DNA from: Holothuria scabra
Lineage: Eukaryota; Echinodermata; Holothuroidea; Aspidochirotida; Holothuriidae
Assembly: GCA_037179385.1 (NCBI GenBank)
Contig: CM074184.1
Location: 11,736,001 to 11,800,000, forward strand
DNA: 64,000 nt
Direction of reading: 5' to 3'
Shown here: one piece after another, positions 11,560 to 22,302 of the stretch
How the letters are laid out: the number at the start of each line of letters is the position of its first letter
Numbering within the stretch: the stretch's first letter is position 1
The notes under the pieces: model-generated
The model's input: only the letters and a program-made list of their open reading frames with translations
Database searches by the model: none
What the model was told of the DNA's origin: nothing
Made by a program: the position numbers and the translations under genes

Positions 11560-13195
11560 GCCTTATTTCGTCAGTATGTGCATACAACACTATATTAGCT
11601 GTCTAGCGAACTCAAATGAAAAAAGGGGTGTTAGTCCTACTGTACGGCAGATTAAAATTTTATTACTACCATTACCGCCCCCACCTCCCGGGTCAGAAAA
11701 AACCCTTCTTAATTTTTCCAGGTCTCAAAAAAGCCAAATTTCCGGCGCGCGAAACTCACTGCAGAATGCAATATAAAAGGCATAATATTAGTTCTCGCTC
11801 ATAAATCAGTTTGGTATTCTTTTCCGGGCTCTGGAAATGGCAAAATGGGATATTTACCATATGTGACACCACATAATCAAGAAACACCAGCAGCTATATT
11901 GCTATTTTGTAAACTGTCTTTCATAGAATTCCAAACTTTCTGCAGTGAAAGCTCTCGATTTTGAAATATATTGTCTAAAAAGGACAACAAAGTTTGGGAA
12001 ACTTTAAATGTCATCGGACAGTGTCAGTTTGTAGGCCTTAGATAACGTTTTGTAGCAACAACGATTCAGTCGTAGTGCAATCTAGCTCCTTCGAGAAGCT
12101 GTATATAGTTTGGTTTCGCTGAACGGCCATGCAGAGAGTCGGGAGGACTTTAGAAAAAGCAATCATTCTCAGATTTGCCACCAATATATGAAGATGAAGG
12201 AAGTGCAGATTCTTCAGTAATCCCCTACCCTTTAAATTTCCTTACAGGAAACCCAGAATCCAAAGCTTCCTGCAATACAAGCTCCATATTTACATATATT
12301 TGTTTAATAGAGGCAAAACTTTCGGCGCGCTTCGTGCCCCGCAATACGTCCCTGATACAGTGGTGTTACAGTAGCTTAGCTACGACTTGCAAGCCCGAGA
12401 CATGCCATTTCCGGCTGTCTGAGGGGTGGTGCTCCGTGCCAATTGAAGATAGTGTATTGAGCAAGACTTCATATTCCGGGCAGGGAAACATTGGCCTACT
12501 CAAATGCTCTCAGTACACCCCTATCATCAGATACCTTTCAACGCTGTCAGTTGAGTAGTCTGTGTAGATGGATTAATATTGATGTGTCAAAATGTTATCA
12601 ATGTTGAACGTTGCAGAGCAGTGACGTAGCTGCAGGAGGCATGGGCCGAGAAAGTGAAAAATTCTGAAATTTGCCATTTGAGACATCAGTCAAATACAGT
12701 GCGGATTTCCCAACTTTTCCTTCATAAAATTCCGAATTCTTCCTTATAAAAGCTCCATATTTGTAATCATTAGTTTTAAAAAGGCGAAATTTTCTGCGCG
12801 CGAAGCCTGAATGCAGAAAGTAGTCGCTCATAAAGTAGTCAGTGGTAAACTGTTCCGTGCAGGCCCTGCAGTGCCGTTTCCCTAAAATTGTCTTCCATAG
12901 TCCCCCAAATATTCAAATTTCCTTGAATATTTACAAATGTGTAAAAGAACCAAATTTTCAGCGCGCTCTGCGCACCGCAAATTACGTTTCTAACACTGTA
13001 GTGTTCACACTAAAGAAAAAAATTAGATTTTTTTATTTAAAAAAAATGTTCTTGCTCGTAGAAAAAGCGAAAAAATTTAGCATATAAATGTACCTTTTGG
13101 TCAATGAGGTTGGGTGAGGTGCATGGCCTAAAATTGTTCTGCCCTGACCCCCCCCCCCCGGCCCCACTTTCATATTTCCTTCCTACGCCACTGGG
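11560..13195 (+). mobile_element. hAT-like non-autonomous repeat, copy A
   Basis: Collinear, in inverted orientation, with 57,560-56,040. Examples are the block around 12,165-12,420 (a TTTGCCACCAATATATGAAG-like start, CGCGC-containing middle and GACATGCCATTTCCGG end) and the block 12,650-12,810. Repeated modules of the form GGAAATGGCA and GCGCGC recur within it. A CAGTGACGTAG-type start at 12,619 and a CTACGCCACTG-type end at about 13,194 look like hAT termini of one member, but the flanking 8-mers do not match, so boundaries are uncertain. Confidence 0.55.
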
Positions 13196-14150
13196 TGAAA
13201 TGGTCATGTATCATCTCATGAGAAAACTATGACGGAATTGAAATATATGTTTGTGTATATGCGACGCTGCAATCCAAATTCAAGGTCCAATTTTTTGCCA
13301 AGGAGACTCAGAAGGGGCTCAGTTTAAACCGATGAAAGGGTCCGTTGCGGGTCCACAGCACTGTAAGCTATTTTGACACTTTTGATCCAATCTTCAGATT
13401 GAAACTGCAACAGCCCACCCAACTGACCACATTCTGCCAAAACACCCTGTCACTCTCAGCCTTCTTGTGACTATACGTATTGTCATTCAATTATATTACA
13501 CGTCTCACGATTGCCTGTGATTGATCTTTAGGGAAAACTTTGGGCACGTTCCCGTCTGTGAATGGACTCTGGCAATGGAAAACATTCGCCCGAGATTCTG
13601 CCATTTCAGGTGAGTTATTGAGCAGGAATCTATAAGCCTGGCTGAAGAAATAATCTGACCACTTGTGTCTATAATTTTTAAAATCTTTTTTATTCTTCAT
13701 AAAAATTGCCGTGCTTGCATTATGATGCTTCTTGTTTCACTGCCAAAATTTATTAAAGGATTTGTTTATTCGGTTTCCAAACTCTGGAAAATGGTGCGCA
13801 AGACTAGAGTCTGTGGAATTATTTTTTTATAAGCTTCCCCAATATGTTGCGAATTTTTGTAACCTTTTCGATTTTTCGTGAAACTCTTTTCTTCACTGTG
13901 TTTCTTTGTTATTTCCGGGTAAATTTTGAAAAGAATTCGGAGCTAGGCTATTCAGCCACTTCCGAAAAATGCTGAGGACAACTTGGAAAAGAGAATGATG
14001 ACTTTTATGAGCTGTTCAATTATGTCACAAATTTTTGTATTCTTTAGTTTCCATAAAAAAAAAAAATCAGCGTGACTATGACGGCTCTTTTGTCAGGCAA
14101 ATTTTTTAGAGAATGCGGGCGAAGTTACGAGTTTACTGTATTATGAAAAC
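13196..14150. other. Foldback interior, no feature recognised
   Basis: AT-rich, with short open frames only. The 69-codon minus frame at 13,700-13,491 shows no domain. A CTCTGGAAAATGG module at 13,782 suggests further hAT-like debris. Confidence 0.35.
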
Positions 14151-14152
14151 AC

Positions 14153-14383
14153 ACACTTAAAAATGTGTTCAGAAATTAGCCATGCTCCACACGGTTTTTT
14201 CCGCTTTATTTACACGTTTAGATGCTACACACATCCGTCGAGTTTAATTCCAAGACATTTCCGAGTCCGTTTTAAACACATTTAATTGCTAAACGTTTAG
14301 TGTTTAATTGCTAAACATGTTTAGAGTTAAAAGGTGTTTACAAAGTGGGGAAAAGGGGAGTGATTAAACACGTTTTTAGAGTG
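14153..14383. repeat. Palindromic-word element, word TAAACGTTTA / AAACACGTTT
   Basis: Within about 230 bp one word family is reiterated in both orientations: CTAAACGTTTAG, CTAAACATGTTTAG, TTTAAACACA, ACACGTTTAG, GGTGTTTAC and TTAAACACGTTTTT. The outer ends form an imperfect inverted repeat: CACTTAAAAATGTGTT on the left, and the complement of AAACACGTTTTTAGAGTG on the right. It resembles the loci at 20.7, 38.3, 46.7 and 52.5 kb in design but not in sequence. Confidence 0.65.
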
Positions 14384-14384
14384 C

Positions 14385-15355
14385 ATGCCAGATTTTTGAG
14401 ATTGAAATGTGCGAGCCGACTTTTTCCATACCCATGTCCGACTTTTAGATCCTTTGCTAAATTTCTCAGGCTAGCCTGCCCCATCAGTGCTTGGCTTCCC
14501 CGCCTTGTACGTCTTTGCCAACCACTATGACCGGTTGTCCCCAGCCTATTGCTACAAAAGTATTCTGGATAAGGACCAGTACTTCCTGCTTATCAATTTT
14601 GTAATTGAGCTTGGGTAAGCAAATTTCGCATCTCCTGACAAGTGTGCTGCGATATTACCAATCCCCACGTATAAAAACTATTCAAAACCCCTTCTTCACT
14701 GTCACACGCCCAACGTAACTAGACTTTTTCTTCCAGCCGGGCAAGCACCAAAATTTTCAAATTTTTTCTAAAGTGTGAACACAACTTTATTTAGAAAGTA
14801 ATTTGCGTCGAGCGGAGGGTGCCGAAAATTTGTGTTCTTCCAAACAAATATTTGTGAATATGGAGCTTGTTTTGTTGTATTCCAGACACTCTTCTAAATA
14901 TAAATTGAGAGTTACCATCCCTTCTCAGCGCTTTATATAGTGACGAGTTATGAATACGCAGCGTTACACAGTGTGCATACAGTAACGGTTGCGTGAGCTG
15001 CACCTCTTTGGTATAAACAAACACACGATAATTTTACACTGGTTTCTCATAATATAGCACTGATTTTACAACAGTCATTGCTGACCACTGTTGAAGAGAA
15101 GGTTATTAGGCAGACAGAAATGTTTTGATTTGGGTTTCAAATAACATGAATGAAAACTCCTTGACCAGACACACAGTTGTGAACTAGGCAACCAAGGACA
15201 AGCAAAGGAGATGTAGTTTGGTAATTAGCTGGTTGGCCTCAGGGTGAGCCAAGGACACATGCATGATCCTTGGCTTTTATAGCTTTTGTCATCTCTGTAG
15301 TGAGCTCAGTTTACCAAGTGGGTTTCCTGGATCAAAATGGGGAGAAGCTTCAAAA
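14385..15355. other. Foldback interior, no feature recognised
   Basis: Unassigned sequence. Short frames (for example 77 codons antisense at 15,024-14,791) show no domain or codon pattern that would support a gene. Confidence 0.35.
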
Positions 15356-15360
15356 ACTTT

Positions 15361-15475
15361 TCAGTGGTGGAAGTTTGTTTCATATTTCATTTTTATGCAT
15401 GTTACTGTGCATGATACTGTACCTGATCATCAAAAGGGTGTTTGCTCTTTTCTGTAGTATCATGAAAAACTTAAA
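15361..15475. repeat. Fragment of the dispersed repeat also at 25.7 kb
   Basis: Matches 25,715-25,815 closely: TTTGTTTCATATTTCATTTT, TATGCAT, then CTGATCA-CAAAAGG-TGTTTGCT, and a final TCATGAAAAACTTAAACACA. In the 25-kb locus this piece follows the 6.8-kb repeat's counterpart directly. Inside the foldback element the two pieces are 8 kb apart. Confidence 0.8.
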
Positions 15476-15892
15476 CACATCTGGTGTGAACAGTCATAGG
15501 CGTATGGGTGCAGTGAATCAAATTAAAGAAATTAAGTTTGGCTTCAAGGTTTTAGAAACCTTACAGAGCAGTACTTCAAAGTATCTGCCGTCTTTAATCG
15601 CACCCCACAGCACAAACATGCTACCTGTCTAATTACAAGACAGAATATCCATTAAGAACGCATAAAATTCAAAACTTGAAACAGGGGACTGCATACTTAG
15701 TATCAGATAATGCCACCGCAGACACAGAAGCAGAGACAGAAAGTGTAAGATCAAAGATGGGAATATTTTCCCAGTGGGTGAAAAGGAACAACTGAAGCCA
15801 GGGTGAATGGAAAAGGCACACTGACATGAGGAGTTTAATGACAGGGTATAAACAGAACCCTCTTCACAGTGCTTTTGTACTTGACTTGGTGG

Positions 15893-16180
15893 GGTCTTAG
15901 TTTGAAATTCGTGGTGGTGGGTCTTAGTTTTGTAGTTGGTGGGGTCTTAGTTTTGTAGTTGGTAGGGTCTTAGTTTTGTAGTTGGTGGGGTCTTAGTTTT
16001 GTAGTTGGTGGGGTCTTAGTTTTGTAGTTGGTACGGGTCTTAGTTTTGTAGTTGGTGGGGTCTTAGTTTTGTAGTTGGTAGGGTCTTAGTTTTGTAGTTG
16101 GTGGCGGGTCTTAGTTTTATAGTTGGTGGGGTCTTAGTTTTGTAGGGTCTTAGGTCTTAGATCTTAGGTCTTAGTTTTGT
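15893..16180. repeat. Right minisatellite arm of the foldback element (23-bp unit)
   Basis: About 11 copies of TTAGTTTTGTAGTTGG plus TGGGGTC/TAGGGTC, the reverse complement of the left-arm unit at 5.66-6.02 kb. The outermost part holds shorter TTAGGTC units before the terminal GTAGACACCC. Confidence 0.95.
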
Positions 16181-16196
16181 AGACACCCCTTTATTA

Positions 16197-16500
16197 GTGT
16201 CATCTGCAAACAATACAAGTGAAGCATTCTTGGAAACATTGGCAATATCATTTACATAAATTATAAAAAAGAGAGGTATAAGGATAGACCCATATGGAAC
16301 ACCACATTTTACTTTTCTAAGATCAGAATTAACGTACCATGCATTGAGAGAAGTAAATTGTTCTCTATCAGAAAGGTAACTTTTGATCCAGTTAAAGGAC
16401 ACACCTCTGAAACCATAATGCGATAATTTATTGAGCAGGATACCATGGTCAATTGTTTCAAAAGCTTTGGACAAGTCGAGAAAAATTCCAACAGAAGTCT
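16197..16500 (-). pseudogene. LINE RT fragment split from 4.6-5.6 kb copy
   Basis: The minus-strand frame encodes reverse-transcriptase palm motifs in order: IFLDLSKAFETIDHG-like (motif A), YLSDREQF, VKCGVPYGSIL (the usual SGVPQGS, with Q replaced by Y), FIIYVNDI, and LFADDTN with the catalytic FADD. The 5' side ends abruptly at about 16,500, giving a 5'-truncated copy. The 3' side meets the foldback insertion right after FADDTN. The continuation is the frame at 5638-4995. About 50 residues normally found between FADDTN and the next RT block are absent from both pieces. Confidence 0.85.
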
Positions 16501-16870
16501 GCCGCGCAGCCGTGGGTAGCCTAGGCCTAACGTTAGCCTAGCCTAGGTTTTTGTATGGTATCCTATTTCTAGGGTGCACGATATTTATGGTCATTGACTA
16601 CTACATACATCATTACAATGGCAACAGCCAATCAAGAAATTTGTTGAACCGTGGAAGTACTACTTATAAAGTAGCCATGCCTAAGTAATTGCGTTTGTTT
16701 GGAAGGGTGCTATGCTTTGTTATGCCAGCTCACGATCAGAAGGCCTAGGCCTAGGCTAGGCTATGCTTGAGCACATGGCCTAATGTTAGGGTGGCCTTAA
16801 CATGGCCCATGGGGCTACGATCAGCAAGGACCAAGGCCTAGCCTACTATGCTACAGTAGGCCGTTTCTGT
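16501..16870. repeat. CCTAGGCCTA-rich sequence
   Basis: Clusters of the self-complementary words CCTAGG, AGGCCT and TAACGTTA at 16,515-16,550 and 16,740-16,775. The same words are dense at 40.8-40.9 and 42.2-42.9 kb. No coding sequence is recognised. Confidence 0.6.
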
Positions 16871-16877
16871 CAACTCA

Positions 16878-17025
16878 ACCCCTGGGACAACTCGGCCACG
16901 GTCATCTCGGCCCCTAGACATCTCGGCCCCAAGCCACCGAGACATCTAGGCCCCTGGCCACCAAGACAACTCGGCCCCTGGACAAATTGGCCCCTCAGAC
17001 AACTCAGCCCCTCAGACAACTAGGC
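16878..17025. repeat. Minisatellite of about 17 bp, GACAACTCGGCCCCT
   Basis: About eight imperfect units of the form ACA(A/T)CTCGGCCCCTGG, some with an added CCACCAAG spacer. It reads through in one frame as a Pro-Arg-His-Leu-Gly-Pro repeat, but the frame starts and stops within the repeat, so it is not called a gene. Confidence 0.75.
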
Positions 17026-17356
17026 TACCATTGTTTGTTTTTTGAAGTGATTGACTCACGATTACTTAAGCATTGCTGCTTGTACTTCCACCTTTATTTC
17101 AAGATGTATTTTCTACAGTTTACTCGATCCAAACAACACCAAAATATAGCACAAGCAAGAAGACATATAGGCCTAGGCCTATTACAAAATGTTACTGTTA
17201 AGTTTCATTGATTTTATAGATGTTTTCATTTTTTATGGTTATGAAGTTTGTTAAGTGATTTACTCATGATAAGCATTTTGTATAAGTAATTTGAACAGTG
17301 AATAAATTAAACTAGTACTGGTTTATTTTTTTCTGTTTTAACTTACTTTTCATTAG

Positions 17357-17455
17357 GACGTAGGTAATAATAATCCAGCTAGTGATCAGGCTAGCTCTGA
17401 GGATGAGAGTTCATCACAGCCTTGTTCCGACACAAGTTCGGATTGTAAATCAGAG
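17357..17455 (+). CDS. Transposase-like gene, exon A (33 codons, phase 0-0)
   Basis: A candidate exon bounded by ATTAG before 17,357 and the donor GTGAGT after 17,455. It is exactly 99 bp and open in phase 0. The peptide starts DVGNNNPASD and is Ser/Asp/Glu-rich, ending SDTSSDCKSE. It has the same design as the exons at 22.3, 23.7 and 26.5 kb, which supports its being real. Upstream exons and the start codon were not found. The 17-bp minisatellite lies just before it. The exon call rests on splice sites, phase and the repeated pattern; transcript evidence is lacking. Confidence 0.6.
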
Positions 17456-17654
17456 GTGAGTGTGTTGTCATTCATTCATTCCTTCATTCATTCTGTCACT
17501 TTCGGTATCTACCTTTTTACTCTAGAGCAGGGTTAGCGCTGAGCTTCAAATTTAGTGGGTCCCAGCCTAGGTTTTTGGACCCCTTTAAAGTGTGAAACAT
17601 TAAATTTAATATTCACCAGGAATTTTAAAGGGTCCGATTTTCCCGCCTTCTACT

Positions 17655-19697
17655 TAACATAACATAACATAACATAACAGGTTAAAGGGCAAAGGAGGAC
17701 TGTAAAGGCCCCATAAGATGCCCTGTAATCCAAAAACCCCCCAAAACAAAGCAAACCACCAACACCTAAAGAGCCCAGAAAGATTAGATTCTACCACAGT
17801 CATGGAAAAACTTGTCAATATTAACCTTAAAACGGTGCACTGATGTGGAGTTAACAACCCACTCAGGCAGGCTATTCCACTCACTAACAACCCTATGAGA
17901 GAAACTGAACTTCCTAATGTCAAGTCTAGCAAAAGACTTTTCAAGCTTTTTGCAATGGCCTCTAACCCGAGGATTACTCTGGACCTTTAAATAACTGCAA
18001 GCTAACAAAGGATTCCCTTCAGATAGAAATTTGTATACCTGGAGCATGTCCCCCCTAATCCTTCTCAGCTTTAAAGTGGTAAGCCCAAGCAGCTTAAGCC
18101 TTTGGGAATAAGGTAGATTTTTAACCTCAGGTATGAGACGGGTAGCTCTCTTCTGAACTTGCTCTAAAAGCAATTTATCCTTTTCAAAGAAGGGACTCCA
18201 GGCCTGTGCAGCATAGTCGAGATGGGGTCGAACCAGCTGCTTATACAAATTTAGCACAATTTCTTTACTAAAACTCTTAAAATTCCTCCTGATCAACCCA
18301 AGCACCCTATTTGCCCTTGCAGCAGTAGCTGCACACTGCCTAGATGACTTTAAATCTCTTGTAATAACAACACCAAGGTCTTTCTCAGAAGTCACTTTGT
18401 TCAAATTAGTACCATTCATAGTATAATCATGGTGGGGATTCTTAGAACCAAAGTGGAGGACTTTGCACTTATCAGCATTAAAAGACATTTGCCAAGTCTG
18501 AGACCATGAAAATAACCTATCCAGATCTTTCTGAAGCAATAAAGAATCATCCTTTCCTCCAACCTTCCTATAGAGCTTTGTATCATCAGCAAACTTACTT
18601 ATACTGGAAGTGATAGAGCTATCAATATCATTTATGAAAATTAAGAAAAGAAGTGGGCCAAGAACAGAACCTTGTGGTACACCACTTGAGACTTCTTTCC
18701 AGGAAGAAAAATTTCCATTGACAACAACTCTCTGAGACCTACCATTGAGCCACGAAATGATCCACTGAGCGCACTTGCCTATGATGCCTAACCTATGCAA
18801 TTTTACCATGAGTCTACCTAGAGGTACTTTGTCAAAAGCTTTTTGGAAGTCAAGGTAAATGACGTCCACACTGGAACCTGAATCGAGAGACAAAGAAACA
18901 TCCTCAAGAAAGCTTAGCAAATTTGTAACACAAGATCTACTGGGTAGGAAACCATGCTGAGTTAGCTTGAGTAACCCATTATCTAAGAGATGCTTTAGCA
19001 AACAGTCCTTGATTAAGGATTCCATAATTTTGCACACAACACTAGTTAAACTGACTGGCCTGTAATTACAAGGTGAACTCCGATCCCCCTTTTTAAAAAT
19101 TGGAGTGACATTAGCAACCCGCCAGTCAGTAGGAACAAAATTTGAGTCAAGACATTTCTGAAAAATAATTGATAGTGGAACTGATAAAACCTCAGAGCAT
19201 TCATGAAGGATGGCGGGATGGATCCCATCTGGCCCAGGAGCCTTACTTGTCTTCAAACTCTTTAATTTTTTCAGATCCAGCTCCTCAGAGAACACAATGT
19301 CACTCATTGAAGAAGGGATATCAGAACCCCTACAAATCCCCATGACAGATGACTCCTTGGTAAAAACAGATACAAAATAATCATTTAACAAATTAGCCAT
19401 ATCCTGATGATCACTAACTAATGAACCATTCACATCATGAAGTGGCCCAACCCCCTCCTTAACATGCTGCTTAGACCTAAAATAGGCATGGAAAGATTTT
19501 GGGTTAATCTTAACCTCACTGGCCAACTTTTTTTCAAACCTAGCTTTAGTGTCCTTAACCAAATTTTTAACTAAGACCTCTTGACTCTTGTAGGCACTTA
19601 AGTCATCAGAATCCTTGCTGGCCTTATAACTAGGGCTAACTAGGGCTAGTTGCCCTGAGTACCTCCCTAGAAATCCAAATAGGCCTACTTTTCACCC
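17655..19697 (-). mobile_element. 5'-truncated CR1/jockey-like LINE with intact RT frame
   Basis: The minus-strand frame from about 19,694 to 17,784 is open without a stop. The listed start at 19,562 is a TTG, so no native start is present. Numbered from there (592 residues), the RT shows APGPDG at 108-113, YLDFQKAFD at 236-244, SGVPQGSVLGPLLF at 293-306 and the catalytic FADD at 324-327. An RT thumb and a WNSLPEWVV block near the end follow. The endonuclease domain is missing. The 3' UTR is about 130 bp and ends in a (TTATG) microsatellite tail at 17,655-17,680. The undamaged frame suggests a fairly recent insertion, antisense in the first visible intron of the transposase-like gene. Confidence 0.9.
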
Positions 19698-19881
19698 GAG
19701 CCTCAAGTTCTCAAGTTCAACCCTCTTTTCCCCTGTTGGTACTTGAGCTAAAAATACCCGGGAACTGAGATCCAGGTCATCCCTAAAAATTTTTTAATGT
19801 GAAGTGTGCCGTGTGCAATTTACAGGGCAGATGACATCATTTCCTGCCAACGAGTAGCGGTACTCTATTTGTTCACATTTA

Positions 19882-20275
19882 GGGGATAAATGCGAGGGTG
19901 TCCAGTCTTAAATGTGATTTAAGACCGACGATGACGTCATCATAGAGGCTGAGCAGACCGAGGCGGATGGTAACTCTGAAGGCTAGGGTATCAACTTGAC
20001 ACAGTGTACAGTGTCTCAGTGTTACTGTTTAGCTTGCTAACATGTACTTGGCTACCTGTATGACATTACAGTAGGCCTACATGTGCTGTGCAAAACTATG
20101 GGGTGAATATGGCATGTTGCTATGGCAACCTAGCATGGGCTTAAAATATTGTACAGTGTACACAGTAAGTATAGTGATCACATTCAATTCAATTCTCCTT
20201 ACTTCTTGAAAACCATTCGAGAATGTTCTCGAATGGTGTTCAGCCAATCAGAATGCAGGAAATCAATACGAATTA
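19882..20275. repeat. Intronic duplicated block, copy 1
   Basis: Begins with a short inverted-repeat piece (GGGGATAAATGCGAGGGTG, then TCTTAAAT) matching the small element at 22.41 kb. It continues through 19,968-20,270 with a block nearly identical to 22,995-23,320; shared words include TATGGGGTGAATATGGCATG and AGTATAGTGATCACATTCAA. It contains a hairpin at about 20,212-20,236 (CCATTCGAGAA, complemented by TTCTCGAATGG). Confidence 0.85.
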
Positions 20276-20488
20276 ATCATAAACTTTAGGCAACAGTTCA
20301 CCTTTGACCTTGTCTATGATGCATTATGCCCCAGATGTCTGTTATTTTTTTTATTTAGAGGTCAAATGTTAAAGACTATAACCTTGCAAACAAGCTACAC
20401 TATTCTAGAAGCATTTAGTTTCCCTTTAAAAAATGTTGAGATTTTTAACTTGACATTTTTCATTTTGCCCTCTTCCTCGATATGACAG

Positions 20489-20587
20489 ATTTTTGGTATT
20501 GACTCTTTGTCCACCCACATCCCTCATGAGCGCATTAACACCACCTCATCAGACATCTCATCAGCCAGAATAAGCCACAGCCCACAT
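20489..20587 (+). CDS. Transposase-like gene, exon B (33 codons, phase 0-0)
   Basis: A candidate 99-bp exon between TATGACAG and the donor GTGAGT. The phase-0 frame is open and starts IFGIDSLSTH, then a Ser/Thr-rich run ending SARISHSPH. It is less acidic than exons A, C, D and E and does not align well with them, so it is the least certain of the series. It is kept because of good splice signals, symmetric phase and a fitting position. Confidence 0.5.
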
Positions 20588-20647
20588 GTGAGTATGATGT
20601 TGGTTACAGCTTGCAAATTGTGAGGGGTGTTTGTATTTTCTGAAGTG

Positions 20648-21017
20648 ACACAAAAAAGGTGTGTCAATTAGCTCAAAATCCACAGGGGTTTTACATGTTT
20701 CTGCCATTTGATTTTGCAAGATTTACATGAAAACCTGTGCGTTCCTCTGAAATTGGCATAGGTTTGTCAGTTGTCTCTTTTGCTGTAGGTTTTCCACCGG
20801 TTTGACTGAAAAAATATGTGGCAATTAAAACTAATATTAACAAAGAAATTGAGTCAAATTTTGAAGCTTCAAAATGAAGACGAGAAAGCCTGTGTCAAAC
20901 CTGTATCAAGAAGGTTCCAAAAACACAGGTTTGCCACCCAGGAACGTGTGTTTCCCTTTGTTTTTCACAGGTGATCACGAATGGTAACTGACACAGGTTG
21001 ACACACTCTTTTTTGTA
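20648..21017. repeat. Palindromic-word element, word AACCTGTGT / ACACAGGTT
   Basis: Reiterated in both orientations: AACCTGTG, GACACAGGTTGACACAC, AAACCTGTATC, ACACAGGTTTG, CACAGGTGATCAC and GGTTTGTCAG. The ends form an inverted repeat: AAAAAAGGTGTGTCAA at about 20,652 and TTGACACACTCTTTTTT at about 20,998. It encodes nothing. Confidence 0.65.
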
Positions 21018-21277
21018 AGGGTAAAAGATTAGTTGTCCCAGGGACAAGTTGTTAAAAAAAAATCAGGAATTTTCTGGGGCAATTAGACAACAACAAATCC
21101 TGAGCCCAAATAAAAAGCGCAATTGTAGTTCCCCTTTTAGCTTAGACTAGGGTACATATGGTACAGAAATTCAGGTTTGAAGTCCCAAGATGTGCCCTAG
21201 GGTCTATTTGGTGGCAATAATATTGCAAATTGACTAAAGAAACAGTCTAGAACCAAATTTATGTTGAATGTTTTAAA

Positions 21278-21524
21278 GGCCCAGTTCTCTCACCACAATC
21301 AGTACCAATTCTCCTAACCTTCTTGCTTAAGCACCTCCCAAAATTGTCTGAAATTTATCCACATCCAGACACAATCTCAGTTTATTGCTTCAGGGTGATT
21401 TATAGAAAGCTCAATGTGTATTATCAAAACACTCTAATTAAGCTGTCAAACAAGGAGCTGAGCCAAGTGAGAATTTTGGTAAACCCTTTCTGGAATTGCT
21501 GTTTGGGGTGAGAGGCTTGGTCCT
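21278..21524. mobile_element. Small inverted-repeat element (GGCCCAATTCTCTCACC family), copy 1
   Basis: 247 bp with terminal inverted repeats GGCCCAGTTCTCTCACC and GGACCAAGCCTCTCACCCC. It is flanked by a TTTAAA direct repeat (21,272-21,277 and 21,525-21,530). Further members lie at 39.0, 40.1 and 55.2 kb. It is a non-autonomous DNA transposon with an AT-rich target of the TTAA type; the superfamily is not certain. Confidence 0.75.
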
Positions 21525-21589
21525 TTAAAGAGGGGGCATTCTGGTGAAAGTTTCATTCATTTCTAATGTTCTGTTCCCAAGATACTGGC

Positions 21590-21990
21590 AATTGAAAGTG
21601 ACACATTTTATGTCAAAAATGAACTTGAAGCAGGCAGGTGTGAGGTCATGAATTCACATTGTTGACCAATGATTTGTTTTTTAGTGTGAGGATGGTTCCT
21701 ATTTTGTCAGTGGAAATCAAAGGTCATCTGGGGTTACCAGGGGGCAAACTCTGAACACATTGTAAAAACCAAATTTCAAGATAGGAAACTGAGGTTGGGG
21801 TCATATTCATTATGTGAATGTGCTCTGAGCAGAAGATTGCCCCCATTGTTTTTGGTGGGATCAAATATCATTTGGGGTAAAACTCTGAAAAACCTTTTTA
21901 GCACTTCTCAAGGTTGCATGTACTGGGTATATTTTGATACAATATTTTCTTCAAAACAATGCATTCAGCAAAAATTTTGTCAATGAAGTA
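21590..21990. repeat. Fragment of the 145-bp module family
   Basis: Three degraded modules: TCAAAGGTCATCTGGGGTTA at about 21,715, a GGCAAACTCTGAACAC-like part, then TCAAATATCATTTGGGGTAA near 21,860. No terminal hairpin is visible. Confidence 0.6.
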
Positions 21991-22302
21991 AGATTCTATG
22001 GAAGATTTACACCTTTCTTGATGTAAATTTTGTCAAGTTCGAGTGTAATGAAGATTTTAACTAGAAGGGGAAAATTAGACATAAGATCACAATACCTGTG
22101 CACCTGTTGAATTAGATTTATGACTCTATAGTTAGACTGTATGACTTTGTGTTCTGTGGGATCAACCTCTCATGATTTTGTATTGTGGTTCTTAAAAAAG
22201 TAAAGTCAGAGATCTGCTAATGGTGCACAACTGCTGTTTTAACACAGAATGGCTTTTAGAAAAGATAGGGACAATTTCTGCTGTGTTTTCATGTTCATGT
22301 AG

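Larger units (their letters stand above)
5648..16188. mobile_element. Giant foldback-type insertion (10.5 kb) with minisatellite inverted termini
   Basis: The segment begins GGGTGTCTACAAAACTAAGA and ends with its reverse complement. Both ends continue inward into arrays of the same 23-bp unit in opposite orientation. The 9-bp direct repeat CTTTATTAG flanks it at 5639-5647 and 16189-16197. The LINE sequence on the two outer sides is co-oriented, and joining it across one copy of the direct repeat keeps the RT frame open. Long inverted termini made of tandem repeats are characteristic of Foldback (FB) transposons. I see no transposase inside: the interior is a mosaic of dispersed repeats, so the element would be non-autonomous or composite. 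The TSD could be read as 7, 8 or 9 bp because of the terminal G/C run. Confidence 0.7.

Noticed and set aside
12619..13194. hAT element with CAGTGRCGTAG ends
   Set aside because: The ends fit, but the 8-bp flanks (TTGCAGAG and GGTGAAAT) do not match, so it was not called as one bounded element.
15263..15632. 120-codon frame with hydrophobic stretches
   Set aside because: Its central part is a dispersed repeat also at 25.7 kb, where the frame is not conserved.
16802..17023. 73-codon frame beginning MAHGATISKD
   Set aside because: More than half of it is the 17-bp minisatellite, and no donor site links it in phase to exon A.
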